From: Candidatus Aminicenantota bacterium
Lineage (GTDB): Bacteria > Acidobacteriota > Aminicenantia > Aminicenantales > Saccharicenantaceae
NCBI GenBank assembly: GCA_014360005.1
Contig: JACIYI010000010.1
Span: 32,321-96,320, forward strand
Direction of reading: 5' to 3'
Length of the DNA stretch: 64,000 bases
Positions within the stretch are counted from its first letter, which is position 1; each line of letters opens with the position of its first letter. Shown here piece by piece: positions 50,215 through 59,754 of the stretch. Made by a program: the position numbers and the translations under genes. Below the pieces are notes generated by a model. The model was given only the letters and a program-made list of their open reading frames with translations, ran no database searches and was not told the DNA's origin.

Positions 50215-50841
50215 TTATTTCGAATAAAGTTCAACCACCAGATGTTCTTCCACCGGAATGGTGACATCCTGTCTGGTGGGCAGGGCGACCACTGTTCCCC
50301 GGCAATTATCCCAGTCCACCTGCAGCCAGCCGGGCAGTGTTTTGGTCTTGTTGGCTTCGACCACGGCCCGGAAATTTTCGTTCTGGGCCGATTTTTCCTT
50401 CAGGGCCACCACATCCCCGGCCTTGACCAGGTAAGACGGAACAGTGACCTTGTGCTCGTTGACCAGAACATGACCGTGGGTGATCATCTGCCGGGCATGT
50501 GACCTCGACTGGGCCAGGCCCATCAGGAAGACCACATTATCTAGCCTTCTTTCCAGCATCACTAGCAGGTTTTCACCGGTGACGCCTTTCTGCTGTTCGG
50601 CTCGCTTGAAGAACAGGCGGAACTGCTGTTCCGACATACAATAGTACCTTTTCAGTTTTTGTTTTTCCCGCAACTGGAGGGCATAACCCAGAACCCTTCG
50701 GCGCATCCGTCCGTGCTGACCCGGAGCGAAGGGCCTCCTTTCCAGCGGGCATTTATCGGTCAGACACTTGTTGCCTTTTAGAAAAAGTTTGGTCTTTTCT
50801 ATCCGGCACAAGCGACAATCCGGTTTTTGATACCTGGCCAT
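50215..50841 (-). CDS. rpsD: 30S ribosomal protein S4, zinc-binding form
   Basis: S4 (208 aa) binds the 5' domain of 16S rRNA early in assembly. Four cysteines near the start (CRLCRIEK, then NKCLTDKC) form the zinc site of the C+ type. The S4 RNA-binding domain is in RRLDNVVFLMGLAQSRSHAR and QMITHGHVLVNEHKV. In many bacteria S4 represses the alpha operon; no such leader structure was identified here. It is 22 nt from rpsK. Confidence 0.98.
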   Translation of the reverse strand: MARYQKPDCRLCRIEKTKLFLKGNKCLTDKCPLERRPFAPGQHGRMRRRVLGYALQLREKQKLKRYYCMSEQQFRLFFKRAEQQKGVTGENLLVMLERRLDNVVFLMGLAQSRSHARQMITHGHVLVNEHKVTVPSYLVKAGDVVALKEKSAQNENFRAVVEANKTKTLPGWLQVDWDNCRGTVVALPTRQDVTIPVEEHLVVELYSK

Positions 50842-50863
50842 GGTTAATCTCCTTTAATCCTCA

Positions 50864-51250
50864 TCAGACTCTTCTTCTTCTTCTCACCCGGCAGCCGTTA
50901 TGGGGAATCGGGGTCACGTCGCGGATGGACTTGATTTCCAGACCGGCCGCCTGCAAGGCCCGGATAGATGATTCCCGGCCGGCTCCCGGCCCCTTCACCC
51001 GGACATCAATGTAGCGGACTCCGAAGTCCCTGGCTTTATTGGCCACTTCCTTGGCCGCCAGCTGAGCGGCAAAGGGCGTGCCCTTCCTGGCCCCCTTGAA
51101 GCCGGAAGTGCCAGAACTGGCCCAGCAGATGGTGTTGCCCTGCTGGTCAGTGATGGTGATGATGGTATTGTTAAAAGTCGACTGAATATGAGCTACCCCG
51201 AAGGTAACTTCCTTTTTAATTTTTTTCTTTCTGGCTTTAGCCTTGGGCAT
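50864..51250 (-). CDS. rpsK: 30S ribosomal protein S11
   Basis: S11 (128 aa) lies in the platform of the small subunit near the mRNA E site. Recognised from [41 protein letters not shown] and the terminal [16 protein letters not shown] signature with an arginine-rich tail. Length is normal. It lies 17 nt after rpsM. Confidence 0.98.
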   Translation of the reverse strand: MPKAKARKKKIKKEVTFGVAHIQSTFNNTIITITDQQGNTICWASSGTSGFKGARKGTPFAAQLAAKEVANKARDFGVRYIDVRVKGPGAGRESSIRALQAAGLEIKSIRDVTPIPHNGCRVRRRRRV

Positions 51251-51267
51251 GAACTTTCTCCCTTACA

Positions 51268-51648
51268 CTAAGCTTTCTTTTCTTTCAGTTTCTTGATGGC
51301 ATGACCGCGAGGTCCTTTCCGGGTACGGGCGTTGGTCCTGGTCCTCTGACCCCGGACCGGAAGATTCCTCTTGTGGCGCATTCCCCGGTAGCAGCTGATA
51401 TCGATCAGGCGCTTGATGTTCTGGGATACTTCTTTCCGGAGGTCGCCCTCAATCTTCTCCCGCTTTTCAATAATCTGGCGGATCTTGTTGATTTCATCCT
51501 CGGTCAGCTCCTTGACCTTCTTGTTCTTGTCGATCCGGGCTTCCTCCAGGATCTGGTTGGCCTTGGACCTGCCGATGCCATAGATGTAGGTTAGCCCTAT
51601 TTCAATCCTCTTTTCTGGCGGAAGTGTGATACCTGCTATTCTTGCCAT
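51268..51648 (-). CDS. rpsM: 30S ribosomal protein S13
   Basis: S13 (126 aa) sits in the head of the small subunit and contacts the large subunit and P-site tRNA. The start [20 protein letters not shown], the helix-hairpin-helix [12 protein letters not shown], and [20 protein letters not shown] are diagnostic. Normal length. 11 nt after rpmJ. Confidence 0.98.
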   Translation of the reverse strand: MARIAGITLPPEKRIEIGLTYIYGIGRSKANQILEEARIDKNKKVKELTEDEINKIRQIIEKREKIEGDLRKEVSQNIKRLIDISCYRGMRHKRNLPVRGQRTRTNARTRKGPRGHAIKKLKEKKA

Positions 51649-51659
51649 GGTCTCCTCTT

Positions 51660-51773
51660 TTATCCTTGTCTTTGTTTATGTTTGGGGTTAGAACAGATCA
51701 CTCTGATCACCCCTTTTCTCCGGACAATCTTGCAGTTCCGGCAGATTTTCTTAACTGATGCTCTGACCTTCAT
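51660..51773 (-). CDS. rpmJ: 50S ribosomal protein L36, zinc-binding form
   Basis: A 37-codon gene found between infA and rpsM. It begins [20 protein letters not shown] and ends [11 protein letters not shown] with TAA at 51660. C11, C14, C27 and H32 form the zinc site of the C+ type. Size and position are exactly those of rpmJ in other genomes. No strong ribosome site is seen, only GTGTAAG before the ATG. Confidence 0.96.
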   Translation of the reverse strand: MKVRASVKKICRNCKIVRRKGVIRVICSNPKHKQRQG

Positions 51774-51781
51774 CTTACACC

Positions 51782-52000
51782 TCACTTATACCGGTAGGTG
51801 ATACGCCCCTTGGTCAAATCGTAAGGCGATATCTCCACCAGGACCCGGTCTCCAGGCAGAATGCGGATAAAATTTTTTCTCATCCGTCCCGAAATATGGG
51901 CCAGGATGATATGCTTGTTGGCCAGCTCTACCTTAAACATGGCATTGGGCAGCGTTTCCAGCACCACGCCCTCGATTTCAAAGACATCGCTCTTAGGCAT
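51782..52000 (-). CDS. infA: Translation initiation factor IF-1
   Basis: IF-1 (72 aa) occupies the ribosomal A site during initiation. It is a single OB-fold: [59 protein letters not shown]. The ATG at 52000, with GGGAG upstream, was preferred over a GTG at 52009 because it gives the standard N-terminus. It overlaps the map stop by 8 nt. Confidence 0.97.
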   Translation of the reverse strand: MPKSDVFEIEGVVLETLPNAMFKVELANKHIILAHISGRMRKNFIRILPGDRVLVEISPYDLTKGRITYRYK

Positions 52001-52784
52001 TAACTGCACTCCCTGTCTTCAGGTTACTGGCTTCCCGGCTATCGAGCGACAGGATTTCCACTCCATGGTCAGTCAAAGCCACCGTGTGTTCGTAGTGGGC
52101 CGACAGGCTCCGGTCCTGGGTGGTGGCCGTCCAGCCGTCATTGAGCACTTCCACCTCCCAGTGGCCGGCAGCAATCATTGGCTCTATGGCCAGGGTCAAG
52201 CCCTTCTTCAACCTGGGGCCATGACCCGGCAGGCCGAAATTGGGCAGCTGGGGTTCCTCGTGCAGGCTGCGCCCGATACCATGACCGACAAAAGCCCGGA
52301 TGACCGAAAAACCGGCCTTCTCCACTTCCTGCTGGATGGCAGCTGAGACATCGGACAGGCGGTTGCCGACCTTCAATTTTTCCAGGCCCCGGTAAAAGGC
52401 ACTCTTAGCCACTTCAATCAGCCTCAGGGCCAGCTCGGAGACCTGCCCTACTGGGACGGTCAGGGCGGCATCTCCGTAAAAGCCCTCGTAGACCACACCG
52501 AAATCCAGGCTGACGATATCTCCTTCCTGGAGCCGCCGGCTGGAAGGAATTCCATGGACAATCTCTTCGTTAACAGAAACGCAGAGAGAGGACGGGTAAC
52601 CGCGGTAGCCCTTGAAGGCCGGCACTGCACCCAGCTCCCGGGCACGACTTTCAGCATACTTATCCAGCTCCCTGGTTTCCAGCCCTGGTCTGATCATGTC
52701 CTTAAGCTCGGACAGAATCCTGGCCACAATCTGCGAGCTTTGTCGCATCATTTCAATTTCTGCCTCAGACTTATAAATAATCAT
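51993..52784 (-). CDS. map: Methionine aminopeptidase, type I
   Basis: Map (263 aa) removes the initiator methionine from new proteins. The two-metal site is made by the Asp residues in [20 protein letters not shown], His in [16 protein letters not shown], Glu in LAIEPMI and Glu in [11 protein letters not shown]. There is no N-terminal zinc-finger extension. The gene lies 7 nt after adk, in the secY-adk-map-infA order common to many bacteria. Confidence 0.97.
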   Translation of the reverse strand: MIIYKSEAEIEMMRQSSQIVARILSELKDMIRPGLETRELDKYAESRARELGAVPAFKGYRGYPSSLCVSVNEEIVHGIPSSRRLQEGDIVSLDFGVVYEGFYGDAALTVPVGQVSELALRLIEVAKSAFYRGLEKLKVGNRLSDVSAAIQQEVEKAGFSVIRAFVGHGIGRSLHEEPQLPNFGLPGHGPRLKKGLTLAIEPMIAAGHWEVEVLNDGWTATTQDRSLSAHYEHTVALTDHGVEILSLDSREASNLKTGSAVNA

Positions 52785-52791
52785 AGCCGCT

Positions 52792-53442
52792 TTAATTCTC
52801 CTGGTGGCCAGAGATTCTACTGTCCAGTATCAACTTAATGGCTTCGAATACTTCTTCCACGGTTCTATCCCCGTCAACGGGGAACAGAACCTGCTTTCTG
52901 GAATAGTGGGCCAGCAGCGGACCGACAGTTTCCCGGTAAATTCTGAATCTTTCCCTGATAACCTCAGGCCGGTCATCGGACCTGATGATCAGCTTCCCGC
53001 CACAGGCCTGGCACTGAAGCTCAGTTCCTGGTTCATTATTATATACAGCCCCACACTGGGCGCAAACTCGGCGACCGGCCAGGCGCTTCAACACCGCCTC
53101 TTCGGAAATCTGAATTTCCAGCACGGTTTCGGGACGACTGCGGTCGAGCTGTTCCAGCAACAGGGCCTGGTTAAGGGTCCGGGGATAGCCGTCCAGCACA
53201 TAACCGGAGCGGCAATCTTGAGCCTGGAGTCTGGCTTTCACCACCTCCAGGACCAGCTCGTCGGCTACCAGCTGTCCTGCCTTCATTATTTCCTCAACCA
53301 TTTTTCCCAGTTCGGTTCCTTTCTGGACTTCCAGCCGCAGCAGATCGCCAGTTGAAATCCGGGGAAACCCGTAGTGGCGCTCTATGAGCTGGCCCTGAGT
53401 TCCCTTGCCGCTACCGGCCGCCCCCAGCAGGATAATCCTCAT
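52792..53442 (-). CDS. adk: Adenylate kinase, zinc-lid form
   Basis: Adk (216 aa) balances AMP, ADP and ATP. The P-loop is LGAAGSGKGTQ, the AMP site includes RISTGDLLR and LDGYPRTLNQA, and the long LID domain has four cysteines (VCAQCGAVYN and CQACGG) that would bind zinc. The ATG overlaps the secY stop by 4 nt. Confidence 0.97.
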   Translation of the reverse strand: MRIILLGAAGSGKGTQGQLIERHYGFPRISTGDLLRLEVQKGTELGKMVEEIMKAGQLVADELVLEVVKARLQAQDCRSGYVLDGYPRTLNQALLLEQLDRSRPETVLEIQISEEAVLKRLAGRRVCAQCGAVYNNEPGTELQCQACGGKLIIRSDDRPEVIRERFRIYRETVGPLLAHYSRKQVLFPVDGDRTVEEVFEAIKLILDSRISGHQEN

Positions 53443-54821
53443 CCTCTTCTCCCTCTGAGACGCCCGCTCCTGAGGAAGCCATCGTAATGTCGCATGACCA
53501 GCTGGGCTTCTATCTGCTGGAGCGTATCCATGGCCACGCCCACCACAATCAGGATAGAGGTGCCGCCGAAATAAAAATCAACGTTCAGGCCCTGGGTAAA
53601 CCACTTGGGCAGGTTGGCCTCGAGAAAAGGACCGATCCAGGGCAGGGCCCCGACCTTAAAACCTGTCATCAAAAACTCCGGCAGAATAGCGATGGCGGCC
53701 AGATAAACGGCCCCCACTAGGGTGATGCGGCTCAGGACCTCATCTATGTAGTCCGCAGTGTTCTTACCGGGCCTGATGCCAGGAATGAAACCGCCGTATT
53801 TTCGCAGATTTTCGGCCACATCGTTGGGGTTGAAGATGATGGAGACGTAAAAGTAGGTAAAGAAGATGATGGCCGCAATGTACAACAGGTTATAAAGCGG
53901 CATACCCATTCCGAATTGCCTGGCAATCGTTTGCAGAATCGGGGCCTTGGACAGGTTGGCCAGAGTGGCCGGAATGGTGATGATGGAAGCGGCAAAGATG
54001 ATGGGAATAACCCCGCCGGTGTTAACCCGGAGCGGCAGATGGGTGCTCTGTCCGCCATACACTTTTCGCCCGATGACCCGCTTGGCATAAGAAATGGGTA
54101 TCCGGCGCTGGCCGCGCTCGACAAAGATGATAAAGGCTATCACCGCCAGCATCAGCACTATCAGGAAGATTATCCGGAGCGGGTCCAGGCTGCCCGTCCG
54201 CAAGCCACTTATCAGACTATTTATTCCCTGGGGTAAACCGACCACGATTCCAGCAAAGATGATCAACGAAATGCCGTTACCGATACCGCGTTCCGAGATC
54301 TGTTCACCCAGCCACATGATAAAAGTGGTGCCGGTGGTCAGGGTCAGCATGGTCAATAATCGGAAACCCCAGCCGGGGCTGGGCACAATCCGGGCTCCGG
54401 TGGGGCTGGTCAGGCTTTCCAGGAAAATGGCTATACCGAACGACTGAATCAAGCAGATGATCAGAGTTCCGTAACGGGTATACTGGGTTATCTTCTTCCG
54501 GCCGAGCTCCCCTTCCTTGGACAATCTTTCCAGGTAGGGCCAGACCACAGTCAGCAGCTGCAGGATGATTGAGGCGCTGATATAAGGCATGATACCCAGA
54601 GCAAAGATGGTCATCCGAGACATGGCTCGCCCGGAGAACAGGTCATAGAAACCCAGGATGGACCCCTTCTGGGTCTGCCAGAACTCGGCCAGGGCGGCCG
54701 CGCTGACTCCCGGGTTGGGAATCTGGGCCCCGATGCGGTAAACAGCCAGAAGAAGAAGGGTGAAAATCACCCTTCTTCTCAGGTCAGGAATGCTGAAGAT
54801 GTTACGGATGCTTTCTAACAT
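53439..54821 (-). CDS. secY: Protein translocase subunit SecY
   Basis: SecY (460 aa) is the channel of the Sec translocon in the inner membrane. Ten membrane segments can be followed. Typical blocks are RVIFTLLLLAVYRIGAQIPNPG, ASIILQLLTVVWPYLERLSKEGE, the plug and hinge region, and VERGQRRIPISYAKR. The C-terminus has the conserved TLQQIEAQLVMRHYDGF. It overlaps the last base of rplO. Confidence 0.98.
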   Translation of the reverse strand: MLESIRNIFSIPDLRRRVIFTLLLLAVYRIGAQIPNPGVSAAALAEFWQTQKGSILGFYDLFSGRAMSRMTIFALGIMPYISASIILQLLTVVWPYLERLSKEGELGRKKITQYTRYGTLIICLIQSFGIAIFLESLTSPTGARIVPSPGWGFRLLTMLTLTTGTTFIMWLGEQISERGIGNGISLIIFAGIVVGLPQGINSLISGLRTGSLDPLRIIFLIVLMLAVIAFIIFVERGQRRIPISYAKRVIGRKVYGGQSTHLPLRVNTGGVIPIIFAASIITIPATLANLSKAPILQTIARQFGMGMPLYNLLYIAAIIFFTYFYVSIIFNPNDVAENLRKYGGFIPGIRPGKNTADYIDEVLSRITLVGAVYLAAIAILPEFLMTGFKVGALPWIGPFLEANLPKWFTQGLNVDFYFGGTSILIVVGVAMDTLQQIEAQLVMRHYDGFLRSGRLRGRRG

Positions 54822-55267
54822 TATTCCTTCCCGATAGTGATGGCTTTGCCCCCGCTTTCTTCAATCTTCTTGACAGCCGATTGAGAGAAAGCATGAGCCT
54901 GTATGGTCTTGGGAGAAGACAGTTTGCCTCTGCCCAGAACTTTTACCAGTTCCGACTCGCTATGGATCAGCCGGTAGTCCACCATTTCTTTCAGGCCGAT
55001 TTCAGCTGCTGGCAGCTTATCCAGCCGGTCCAGATTGACCTCGGTATATTCAACCCTGAATTTATTGTTGAAGCCCCGTTTCGGCAGACGGCGATGCAGA
55101 GGCATCTGACCGCCTTCGAAGCCCCATTTTCTCTTATAGCCTGCTCCGGCCAGCTGGCCTTTATGTCCGCGGCCTGAGGTTTTACCCAGGCCGGAACCCG
55201 GACCGCGACCCCGTCTCTTGTCACTTTTCCTGGCACCCTGTGCTGGTTTCAATTTGCTGAGGTTCAT
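54821..55267 (-). CDS. rplO: 50S ribosomal protein L15
   Basis: L15 (148 aa) binds 23S rRNA late in assembly. The Gly/Arg/Lys-rich start (KPAQGARKSDKRRGRGPGSG, then GKTSGRGHKGQLAGAG) and the C-terminal block IQAHAFSQSAVKKIEESGGK identify it. It overlaps rpmD by 4 nt and secY by 1 nt. Confidence 0.98.
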   Translation of the reverse strand: MNLSKLKPAQGARKSDKRRGRGPGSGLGKTSGRGHKGQLAGAGYKRKWGFEGGQMPLHRRLPKRGFNNKFRVEYTEVNLDRLDKLPAAEIGLKEMVDYRLIHSESELVKVLGRGKLSSPKTIQAHAFSQSAVKKIEESGGKAITIGKE

Positions 55268-55464
55268 GGCTTATCTATCTCCTCTACTTCGAGCAAATGA
55301 GAAATCTTCCTTATCATTCCCCGGGTTTCAGGACTGTCTTTCCTGATGACCTGAGAATTTAGCTTTCTCAGCCCGAGTCCATAGGCTACCAGGCGGTGTT
55401 TCCGGGGATGGCTGATAAGGCTTCGTACCAGTTTTATCTTCAGGTATTTTTCTTTCTTCATCAT
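55264..55464 (-). CDS. rpmD: 50S ribosomal protein L30
   Basis: L30 (66 aa). LKIKLVRSLISHPRKHRLVA and LGLRKLNSQVIRKDSPETRG match the family, with the usual MIRKISHLLEVEE end. Two adjacent ATGs (55464, 55461) follow AAGGTGAGG; either could be used. Confidence 0.96.
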   Translation of the reverse strand: MMKKEKYLKIKLVRSLISHPRKHRLVAYGLGLRKLNSQVIRKDSPETRGMIRKISHLLEVEEIDKP

Positions 55465-55473
55465 GGCCTCACC

Positions 55474-56004
55474 TTAGGACTTGGTTTTCTCGGTTTCCCG
55501 ACCCCTCAGTTTGGAAACCTCTTCTGGCTTTTTCAGCTTTTTCAGCGCATCTATGGTAGCCTGGGCCACTGTAATCGGGTTACCACTGCGGATGGACTTG
55601 GTCAGTATGTCCTTGACCCCGGCCAGCTGCAGGATAACCCGGACGGCGCCACCGGCGATAACGCCGGTTCCACGGGAGGCCGGCCTGAGGACAACAATCC
55701 CGGCATCGGACTCCCCTTTAATCATGTGAGGAATGGTCGTGCCGGCCAGTGGCACCTCGATCATATGCTTCTTGGCATCTTCCACTGCTTTAGCAATAGC
55801 CTGGGGAACCTCGCGGGCCTTGCCCAGACCGATGCCTACCTGGCCGCCTTCATTGCCGACGGCCACCAGGGCTGAGAAGCTGAGGTTCTTGCCGCCCTTG
55901 ACCACCTTGGTAACTCTTCTGATGGAGATGACCTGGTCTTTCAGCTCAAGTTCGGAGCCGACAGCTTGTTCCAGCTTTTCTAATTCTTCGTGTTCCACGC
56001 TCAT
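55474..56004 (-). CDS. rpsE: 30S ribosomal protein S5
   Basis: S5 (176 aa) helps ensure decoding accuracy near the A site. The double-stranded-RNA-binding-like domain contains [20 protein letters not shown] and [40 protein letters not shown] follows in the second domain. Slightly longer than the average at both ends. 14 nt after rplR. Confidence 0.98.
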   Translation of the reverse strand: MSVEHEELEKLEQAVGSELELKDQVISIRRVTKVVKGGKNLSFSALVAVGNEGGQVGIGLGKAREVPQAIAKAVEDAKKHMIEVPLAGTTIPHMIKGESDAGIVVLRPASRGTGVIAGGAVRVILQLAGVKDILTKSIRSGNPITVAQATIDALKKLKKPEEVSKLRGRETEKTKS

Positions 56005-56018
56005 TCCTCCTTAATCGG

Positions 56019-56393
56019 TTAAAAGGCCAGGCCTTCAGCCCTCAGGGCTTCAGCCAGAACCTTAACCCGGCCGTGGTAGGGATAGAGACCACGGTCCAGA
56101 ACGATGCTGTTGATATTTTTTTCCTTGAGCCTCCTGGCCAGAACGGCACCCAGAAGAGCACAGGCTTCTTTATTCTTGAAATTCTTGGCCTTTTCCTGGA
56201 ATTCCTTTTCCAGGGTTGAGGCTGAGGTGATAACCCGGCCCGACAGGTCGTCAATCACCTGGGCATAAATGTATCGGTTGGATTTGACCACCAGCACCCT
56301 GGGTCGGTCCGGGGTTCCCCGCAATTTTTTCCTGATTCTTTTCCTGATTCTTTGCTTCCTGAGTTTTTTGATTTCAGACTTTAACTTAAGCAC
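56019..56393 (-). CDS. rplR: 50S ribosomal protein L18
   Basis: L18 (124 aa) binds 5S rRNA. The basic N-terminus (KKLRKQRIRKRIRKKLRGTP) is followed by RPRVLVVKSNRYIYAQVIDD and the C-terminal VLDRGLYPYHGRVKVLAEALR. Its start overlaps rplF by 8 nt. Confidence 0.98.
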   Translation of the reverse strand: MLKLKSEIKKLRKQRIRKRIRKKLRGTPDRPRVLVVKSNRYIYAQVIDDLSGRVITSASTLEKEFQEKAKNFKNKEACALLGAVLARRLKEKNINSIVLDRGLYPYHGRVKVLAEALRAEGLAF

Positions 56394-56931
56394 CGGCCAC
56401 CCCCGCTTTTCTTTCTTTCTTGATCAGGACCTCGCCCACCAGTCGAATACCTTTCTGCTTGTAAGGATCCGGGCGGCGGAACCTCTTGATGGTGTCTGCT
56501 ACCTGGCCTACTTTCTGCTTGTCAATGCCTCGGACAGTCAACAGGGTTGGCTTCTCGGCCACAATCTCAATCCCTTCCGGGATTTCATAGACGACTGGCT
56601 TGGAATAGCCAACACTCAGCTCCAGCTTGTTTTTCTCCACCTTGGCTCTATAGCCCACGCCGGTTATTTCCAGCTGCTTGGAAAATCCCCGGGAGACTCC
56701 GATCACAGCGTTACTGGCCAGAGCCCGGCACAGTCCGTGAAACTGCCTGGTCTGCGGCTCTTCGTTCTCCCTAGTCAGGATTAGCTGGTTGCCTTCGACC
56801 GTCGCCTTGACCCCGGCATAGAGCGGCGAGGTCAGCTTTCCCAGTTTGCCTTCCACTTCAATCCGGTCCGGATGGATGGTCACCTTGACCTCGGCCGGTA
56901 TCTCTATCGGCTTCTTACCTACTCTTGACAT
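56386..56931 (-). CDS. rplF: 50S ribosomal protein L6
   Basis: L6 (181 aa) lies near the factor-binding centre of the large subunit. It starts MSRVGKKPIEIPAEVKVTI and ends with the conserved RRPDPYKQKGIRLVGEVLIK-type block. LEITGVGYRAKVEKNKLELS is the central signature. 21 nt after rpsH. Confidence 0.98.
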   Translation of the reverse strand: MSRVGKKPIEIPAEVKVTIHPDRIEVEGKLGKLTSPLYAGVKATVEGNQLILTRENEEPQTRQFHGLCRALASNAVIGVSRGFSKQLEITGVGYRAKVEKNKLELSVGYSKPVVYEIPEGIEIVAEKPTLLTVRGIDKQKVGQVADTIKRFRRPDPYKQKGIRLVGEVLIKKERKAGVAGA

Positions 56932-56952
56932 CCTCGTACCTCACCTTCTGGA

Positions 56953-57351
56953 TTACCAGATTTCACACAGGACTTCGCCGCCCACTCCCAGTTCCTGGCA
57001 CTGCTTGTCCGTTAGCAGGCCGCGAGAGGTGGAAATTATCACTACCCCCAGGCCGTCCAGAACTCTGGGAACGGAGTCCCGGGTGCAATAGATGCGGCAA
57101 CCCGGTTTGCTGACCCGGCGCAGTCCGGTGATCACGCTCTGGTTGTCGTCAGTGTATTTCAGGATTATGTTCAGGACACCCTGCTTGTCATCTTCTATAA
57201 CTTTATAACCTCTTATGTAACCTTCTTCCTTCAAGATTCTGGCAATCTCCACCTTCAGCCTGGAAGAAGGGATGTTGACTTCCTTTTTCTTAGCCCTAAC
57301 GGCATTCCTGATTCTGGTTAACATATCGGCAATCGGGTCGGTCAGACTCAT
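56953..57351 (-). CDS. rpsH: 30S ribosomal protein S8
   Basis: S8 (132 aa) is a primary binder of the 16S central domain, and in some bacteria represses the spc operon. MSLTDPIADMLTRIRNAVRA and the C-terminal GLGVVIISTSRGLLTDKQ with GGEVLCEIW are diagnostic. 22 nt after rpsN. Confidence 0.98.
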   Translation of the reverse strand: MSLTDPIADMLTRIRNAVRAKKKEVNIPSSRLKVEIARILKEEGYIRGYKVIEDDKQGVLNIILKYTDDNQSVITGLRRVSKPGCRIYCTRDSVPRVLDGLGVVIISTSRGLLTDKQCQELGVGGEVLCEIW

Positions 57352-57373
57352 GTTTCTATCCTTTCCAAGATAT

Positions 57374-57559
57374 TTACCAGGAAGCCTTGATGATTCCCGG
57401 GATCTCTCCCTTCAAGGCCAGTTGCCTCAAACAAAGCCGGCAGAGGTCAAATTTGCGGTAATAGCCCCTGGGCCGCCCACACAGCCGGCAGCGGTTGCGA
57501 TGGCGGATGCCATACCGGGGCTTTCTCTGATCTTTGACCATTTTTGCTATAGTAGCCAC
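57374..57559 (-). CDS. rpsN: 30S ribosomal protein S14, type Z
   Basis: A 61-residue zinc-binding S14. The four ligands are in [20 protein letters not shown], and the family tail [18 protein letters not shown] follows. This short form differs from the ~100-residue zinc-free S14 of E. coli. It lies 16 nt after rplE. Confidence 0.98.
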   Translation of the reverse strand: MATIAKMVKDQRKPRYGIRHRNRCRLCGRPRGYYRKFDLCRLCLRQLALKGEIPGIIKASW

Positions 57560-57575
57560 TTTGACCTTCCTTTCA

Positions 57576-58118
57576 TCACGATTCGCGGAAAGGCATGCCC
57601 AGTTTCTTCAGCAGGGCATATGCCTCCTTGTCATTTTTGGCCGTGGTGACGATGGTGATGTTCATGCCCCTCGGCCTTTCCACTTTGGTGTAATCGACTT
57701 CCGGGAAAACCAGCTGGTCCTTCAAGCCGATGGTATAATTACCGCAGCCGTCGAACGACCCGGCCGGGACCCCGCGGAAATCCCTGACCCGGGGTAGAAC
57801 GATGTTCACCAGCCGGTCAAAAAATTCATACATTCTTTTTCTTCTCAGGGTAACATAACAGGCAATGGGTTGACCCTTCCTGAGGTGAAAGGCGGAGATG
57901 GATTTCTTGGCCCGCCCGATGGCCGGGTGCTGCCCGGTAACCAGGCTGAGCTCCATCTTGGCCGTGTCCAGTAACTTGATGTTCTGGATGGCATCTCCTA
58001 CACCCATGTTGACGATTATCTTCTCCAGCCGGGGTACAGCCATCGGATTCTCAATCCCCAGTTCTTTCTGGAGCTCCTTGATGATTTCTTTCTTGTAACG
58101 TTCAAACAACCTGCTCAT
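57576..58118 (-). CDS. rplE: 50S ribosomal protein L5
   Basis: L5 (180 aa) binds 5S rRNA and contacts P-site t[23 protein letters not shown] and [19 protein letters not shown], plus the end [20 protein letters not shown], identify it. 11 nt after rplX. Confidence 0.98.
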   Translation of the reverse strand: MSRLFERYKKEIIKELQKELGIENPMAVPRLEKIIVNMGVGDAIQNIKLLDTAKMELSLVTGQHPAIGRAKKSISAFHLRKGQPIACYVTLRRKRMYEFFDRLVNIVLPRVRDFRGVPAGSFDGCGNYTIGLKDQLVFPEVDYTKVERPRGMNITIVTTAKNDKEAYALLKKLGMPFRES

Positions 58119-58129
58119 CTTCCGACCTC

Positions 58130-58459
58130 TCAGGACTTTTCTAAATTAGTCTGACATCTGGCGCAGACTCTTATCTTGGTTCCGTCCTCCAGGATCTTGT
58201 GCCTGTATCTGACTCCCCGACCGCACTCCTGGCAATAGAGCATCACCCGGGAAACATGGATGGGAGCTTCTTTTTCCATGATTCCGCCCTGAATATTCTG
58301 GCTGCGGTCCGGCCTGACAAAGACTTTGACGAAATTAGTCCTTTCTACCAGCACCCGGTTCTTTTCCGGGATAACCTTCAGCACCTTGCCGGTCTTGCCC
58401 CGGTCCTTGCCGCTGCGGATAATTACCACATCGTTTTTCTTGAACGGGAATCTGGACAT
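58130..58459 (-). CDS. rplX: 50S ribosomal protein L24 with Cys-pair extension
   Basis: L24 (109 aa) starts assembly of the large subunit. The KOW motif is in [20 protein letters not shown]. The C-terminal part has [12 protein letters not shown] and CARCQTN, two CxxC pairs that may bind zinc, as in some other bacterial L24 proteins. The ATG at 58459 overlaps the rplN stop by 1 nt; a GTG at 58462 is possible. Confidence 0.97.
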   Translation of the reverse strand: MSRFPFKKNDVVIIRSGKDRGKTGKVLKVIPEKNRVLVERTNFVKVFVRPDRSQNIQGGIMEKEAPIHVSRVMLYCQECGRGVRYRHKILEDGTKIRVCARCQTNLEKS

Positions 58460-58827
58460 CACAGCACCTCCGGCGCCAGCGATATAATCTTCATGAATTT
58501 CTTCTCTCTCAATTCCCGCCCCACCGGTCCGAAAACGCGGCTGCCAAGGGGCTCGCCCTGCTTGTCGATGATCACGGCTGCGTTATCATCAAAGCGAATG
58601 TAGGAGCCGTCCTTGCGCCTGATTTCTTTTCTGGTGCGGACGATCACAGCCCTGACCACTTTGCCTTTCTCGATCTTGCTGTCCGGGTCGGCTTCTTTGA
58701 CCGAGGCTGAGATCACGTCTCCGATGGTTGCCACCTGTCCCACCCCGCCGCCCAGGGGAGTAATGGCCATAATTCTCCGGGCGCCGGAGTTATCCGCCAC
58801 TTTGAGCATAGTTCTCATCTGGATCAT
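58459..58827 (-). CDS. rplN: 50S ribosomal protein L14
   Basis: L14 (122 aa) forms an intersubunit bridge with 16S r[43 protein letters not shown] and the end [10 protein letters not shown] fit the family exactly. It overlaps rpsQ by 4 nt. Confidence 0.98.
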   Translation of the reverse strand: MIQMRTMLKVADNSGARRIMAITPLGGGVGQVATIGDVISASVKEADPDSKIEKGKVVRAVIVRTRKEIRRKDGSYIRFDDNAAVIIDKQGEPLGSRVFGPVGRELREKKFMKIISLAPEVL

Positions 58828-59129
58828 GACAGACCACCTTCGTTCTCGGTTTTAGTTTGTATTTCTCCGGAAGCTAAACCGACGATTTCCGCCACCCGCC
58901 ATCTTTTCAACTTGGAGATGGGCCGGGTTTCCACGATTCTGACCAGGTCGCCTACCTGGCACTTTTCGTGCTCGTCGTGGACTAAGAAAATCTTCTTCCG
59001 TTTAATGGTCTTCCTGTAGACCGGGTGCCGTTCCAGCCTTTCCACCAGCACCCGCAGGGTCTTGGCCGATTTCTTGGCCACCACCGTTCCCACTTTGGTT
59101 GATATCCTTTTTTGCCGTTTAGCTTCCAT
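58824..59129 (-). CDS. rpsQ: 30S ribosomal protein S17
   Basis: S17 (101 aa) is an OB-fold protein binding the 16S 5' domain. Recognised from [38 protein letters not shown] and [14 protein letters not shown]. The C-terminal ~12 residues ([14 protein letters not shown]) exceed the usual length. 3 nt after rpmC. Confidence 0.97.
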   Translation of the reverse strand: MEAKRQKRISTKVGTVVAKKSAKTLRVLVERLERHPVYRKTIKRKKIFLVHDEHEKCQVGDLVRIVETRPISKLKRWRVAEIVGLASGEIQTKTENEGGLS

Positions 59130-59132
59130 GGT

Positions 59133-59333
59133 TTATTCCGTCCCTTTAGTTTGAAATTCTTTGAGAAGCGTCTTAATCCTGGCTAGGTCTCTCTTGATAT
59201 TGCTGAGCTTCATCGGGTTATCCAGCTGGCCCAGAGATTTCTGAAAGCGCAGTTTAAACAGCTGGTCTTTGAGATCCAGCTCTTTCTGTTTTAACTCGTC
59301 AACCGATAACTCTCTCAATTCTCTGATCTTCAT
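59133..59333 (-). CDS. rpmC: 50S ribosomal protein L29
   Basis: L29 (66 aa), a two-helix protein at the tunnel exit that docks SRP and trigger factor. [20 protein letters not shown] and [20 protein letters not shown] are typical. The ATG overlaps the rplP stop by 4 nt. Confidence 0.97.
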   Translation of the reverse strand: MKIRELRELSVDELKQKELDLKDQLFKLRFQKSLGQLDNPMKLSNIKRDLARIKTLLKEFQTKGTE

Positions 59334-59752
59334 TTTAACTCCCTGTGCTCTCTTGAAATGAATCTGGTCTTGATGGGCAACTTATTGGCAGCCAGACGCA
59401 TGGCTTCCTGGGCCACGCTGTGATCCACGCCTTCGACCTCAAAAATGATCCGCCCGGGCCGAATCACATCTACCCAGAATTCCGGGTCGCCCTTGCCGCG
59501 GCCCATCCTGGTTTCCGTGGGCTTCTTGGTGACTGGTTTCCAGGGGAAAACCCGGACCCACATCTTGCCCCGTTTTTTCAGGAAGCGAGTGATGGTCACA
59601 CGGCCGGCTTCAATCTGCCTGGCGGTGAGCCAGCAGGGTTCCAGAGCCTGCAGACCGTATTCGCCGAAAGCCAGCTCGGCCCCGCGCTGGGTCTGGCCTC
59701 TCATCCGGCCGCGGTGTTGTTTCCGGTATTTGACTTTCTTCGGCATCAACAT
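59330..59752 (-). CDS. rplP: 50S ribosomal protein L16
   Basis: L16 (140 aa) shapes the A site of the large subunit. [20 protein letters not shown] and [20 protein letters not shown] are diagnostic. The ATG at 59752, with GAGGAG upstream, is preferred over a TTG two codons earlier. 2 nt after rpsC. Confidence 0.98.
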   Translation of the reverse strand: MLMPKKVKYRKQHRGRMRGQTQRGAELAFGEYGLQALEPCWLTARQIEAGRVTITRFLKKRGKMWVRVFPWKPVTKKPTETRMGRGKGDPEFWVDVIRPGRIIFEVEGVDHSVAQEAMRLAANKLPIKTRFISREHRELK

Positions 59753-59754
59753 GG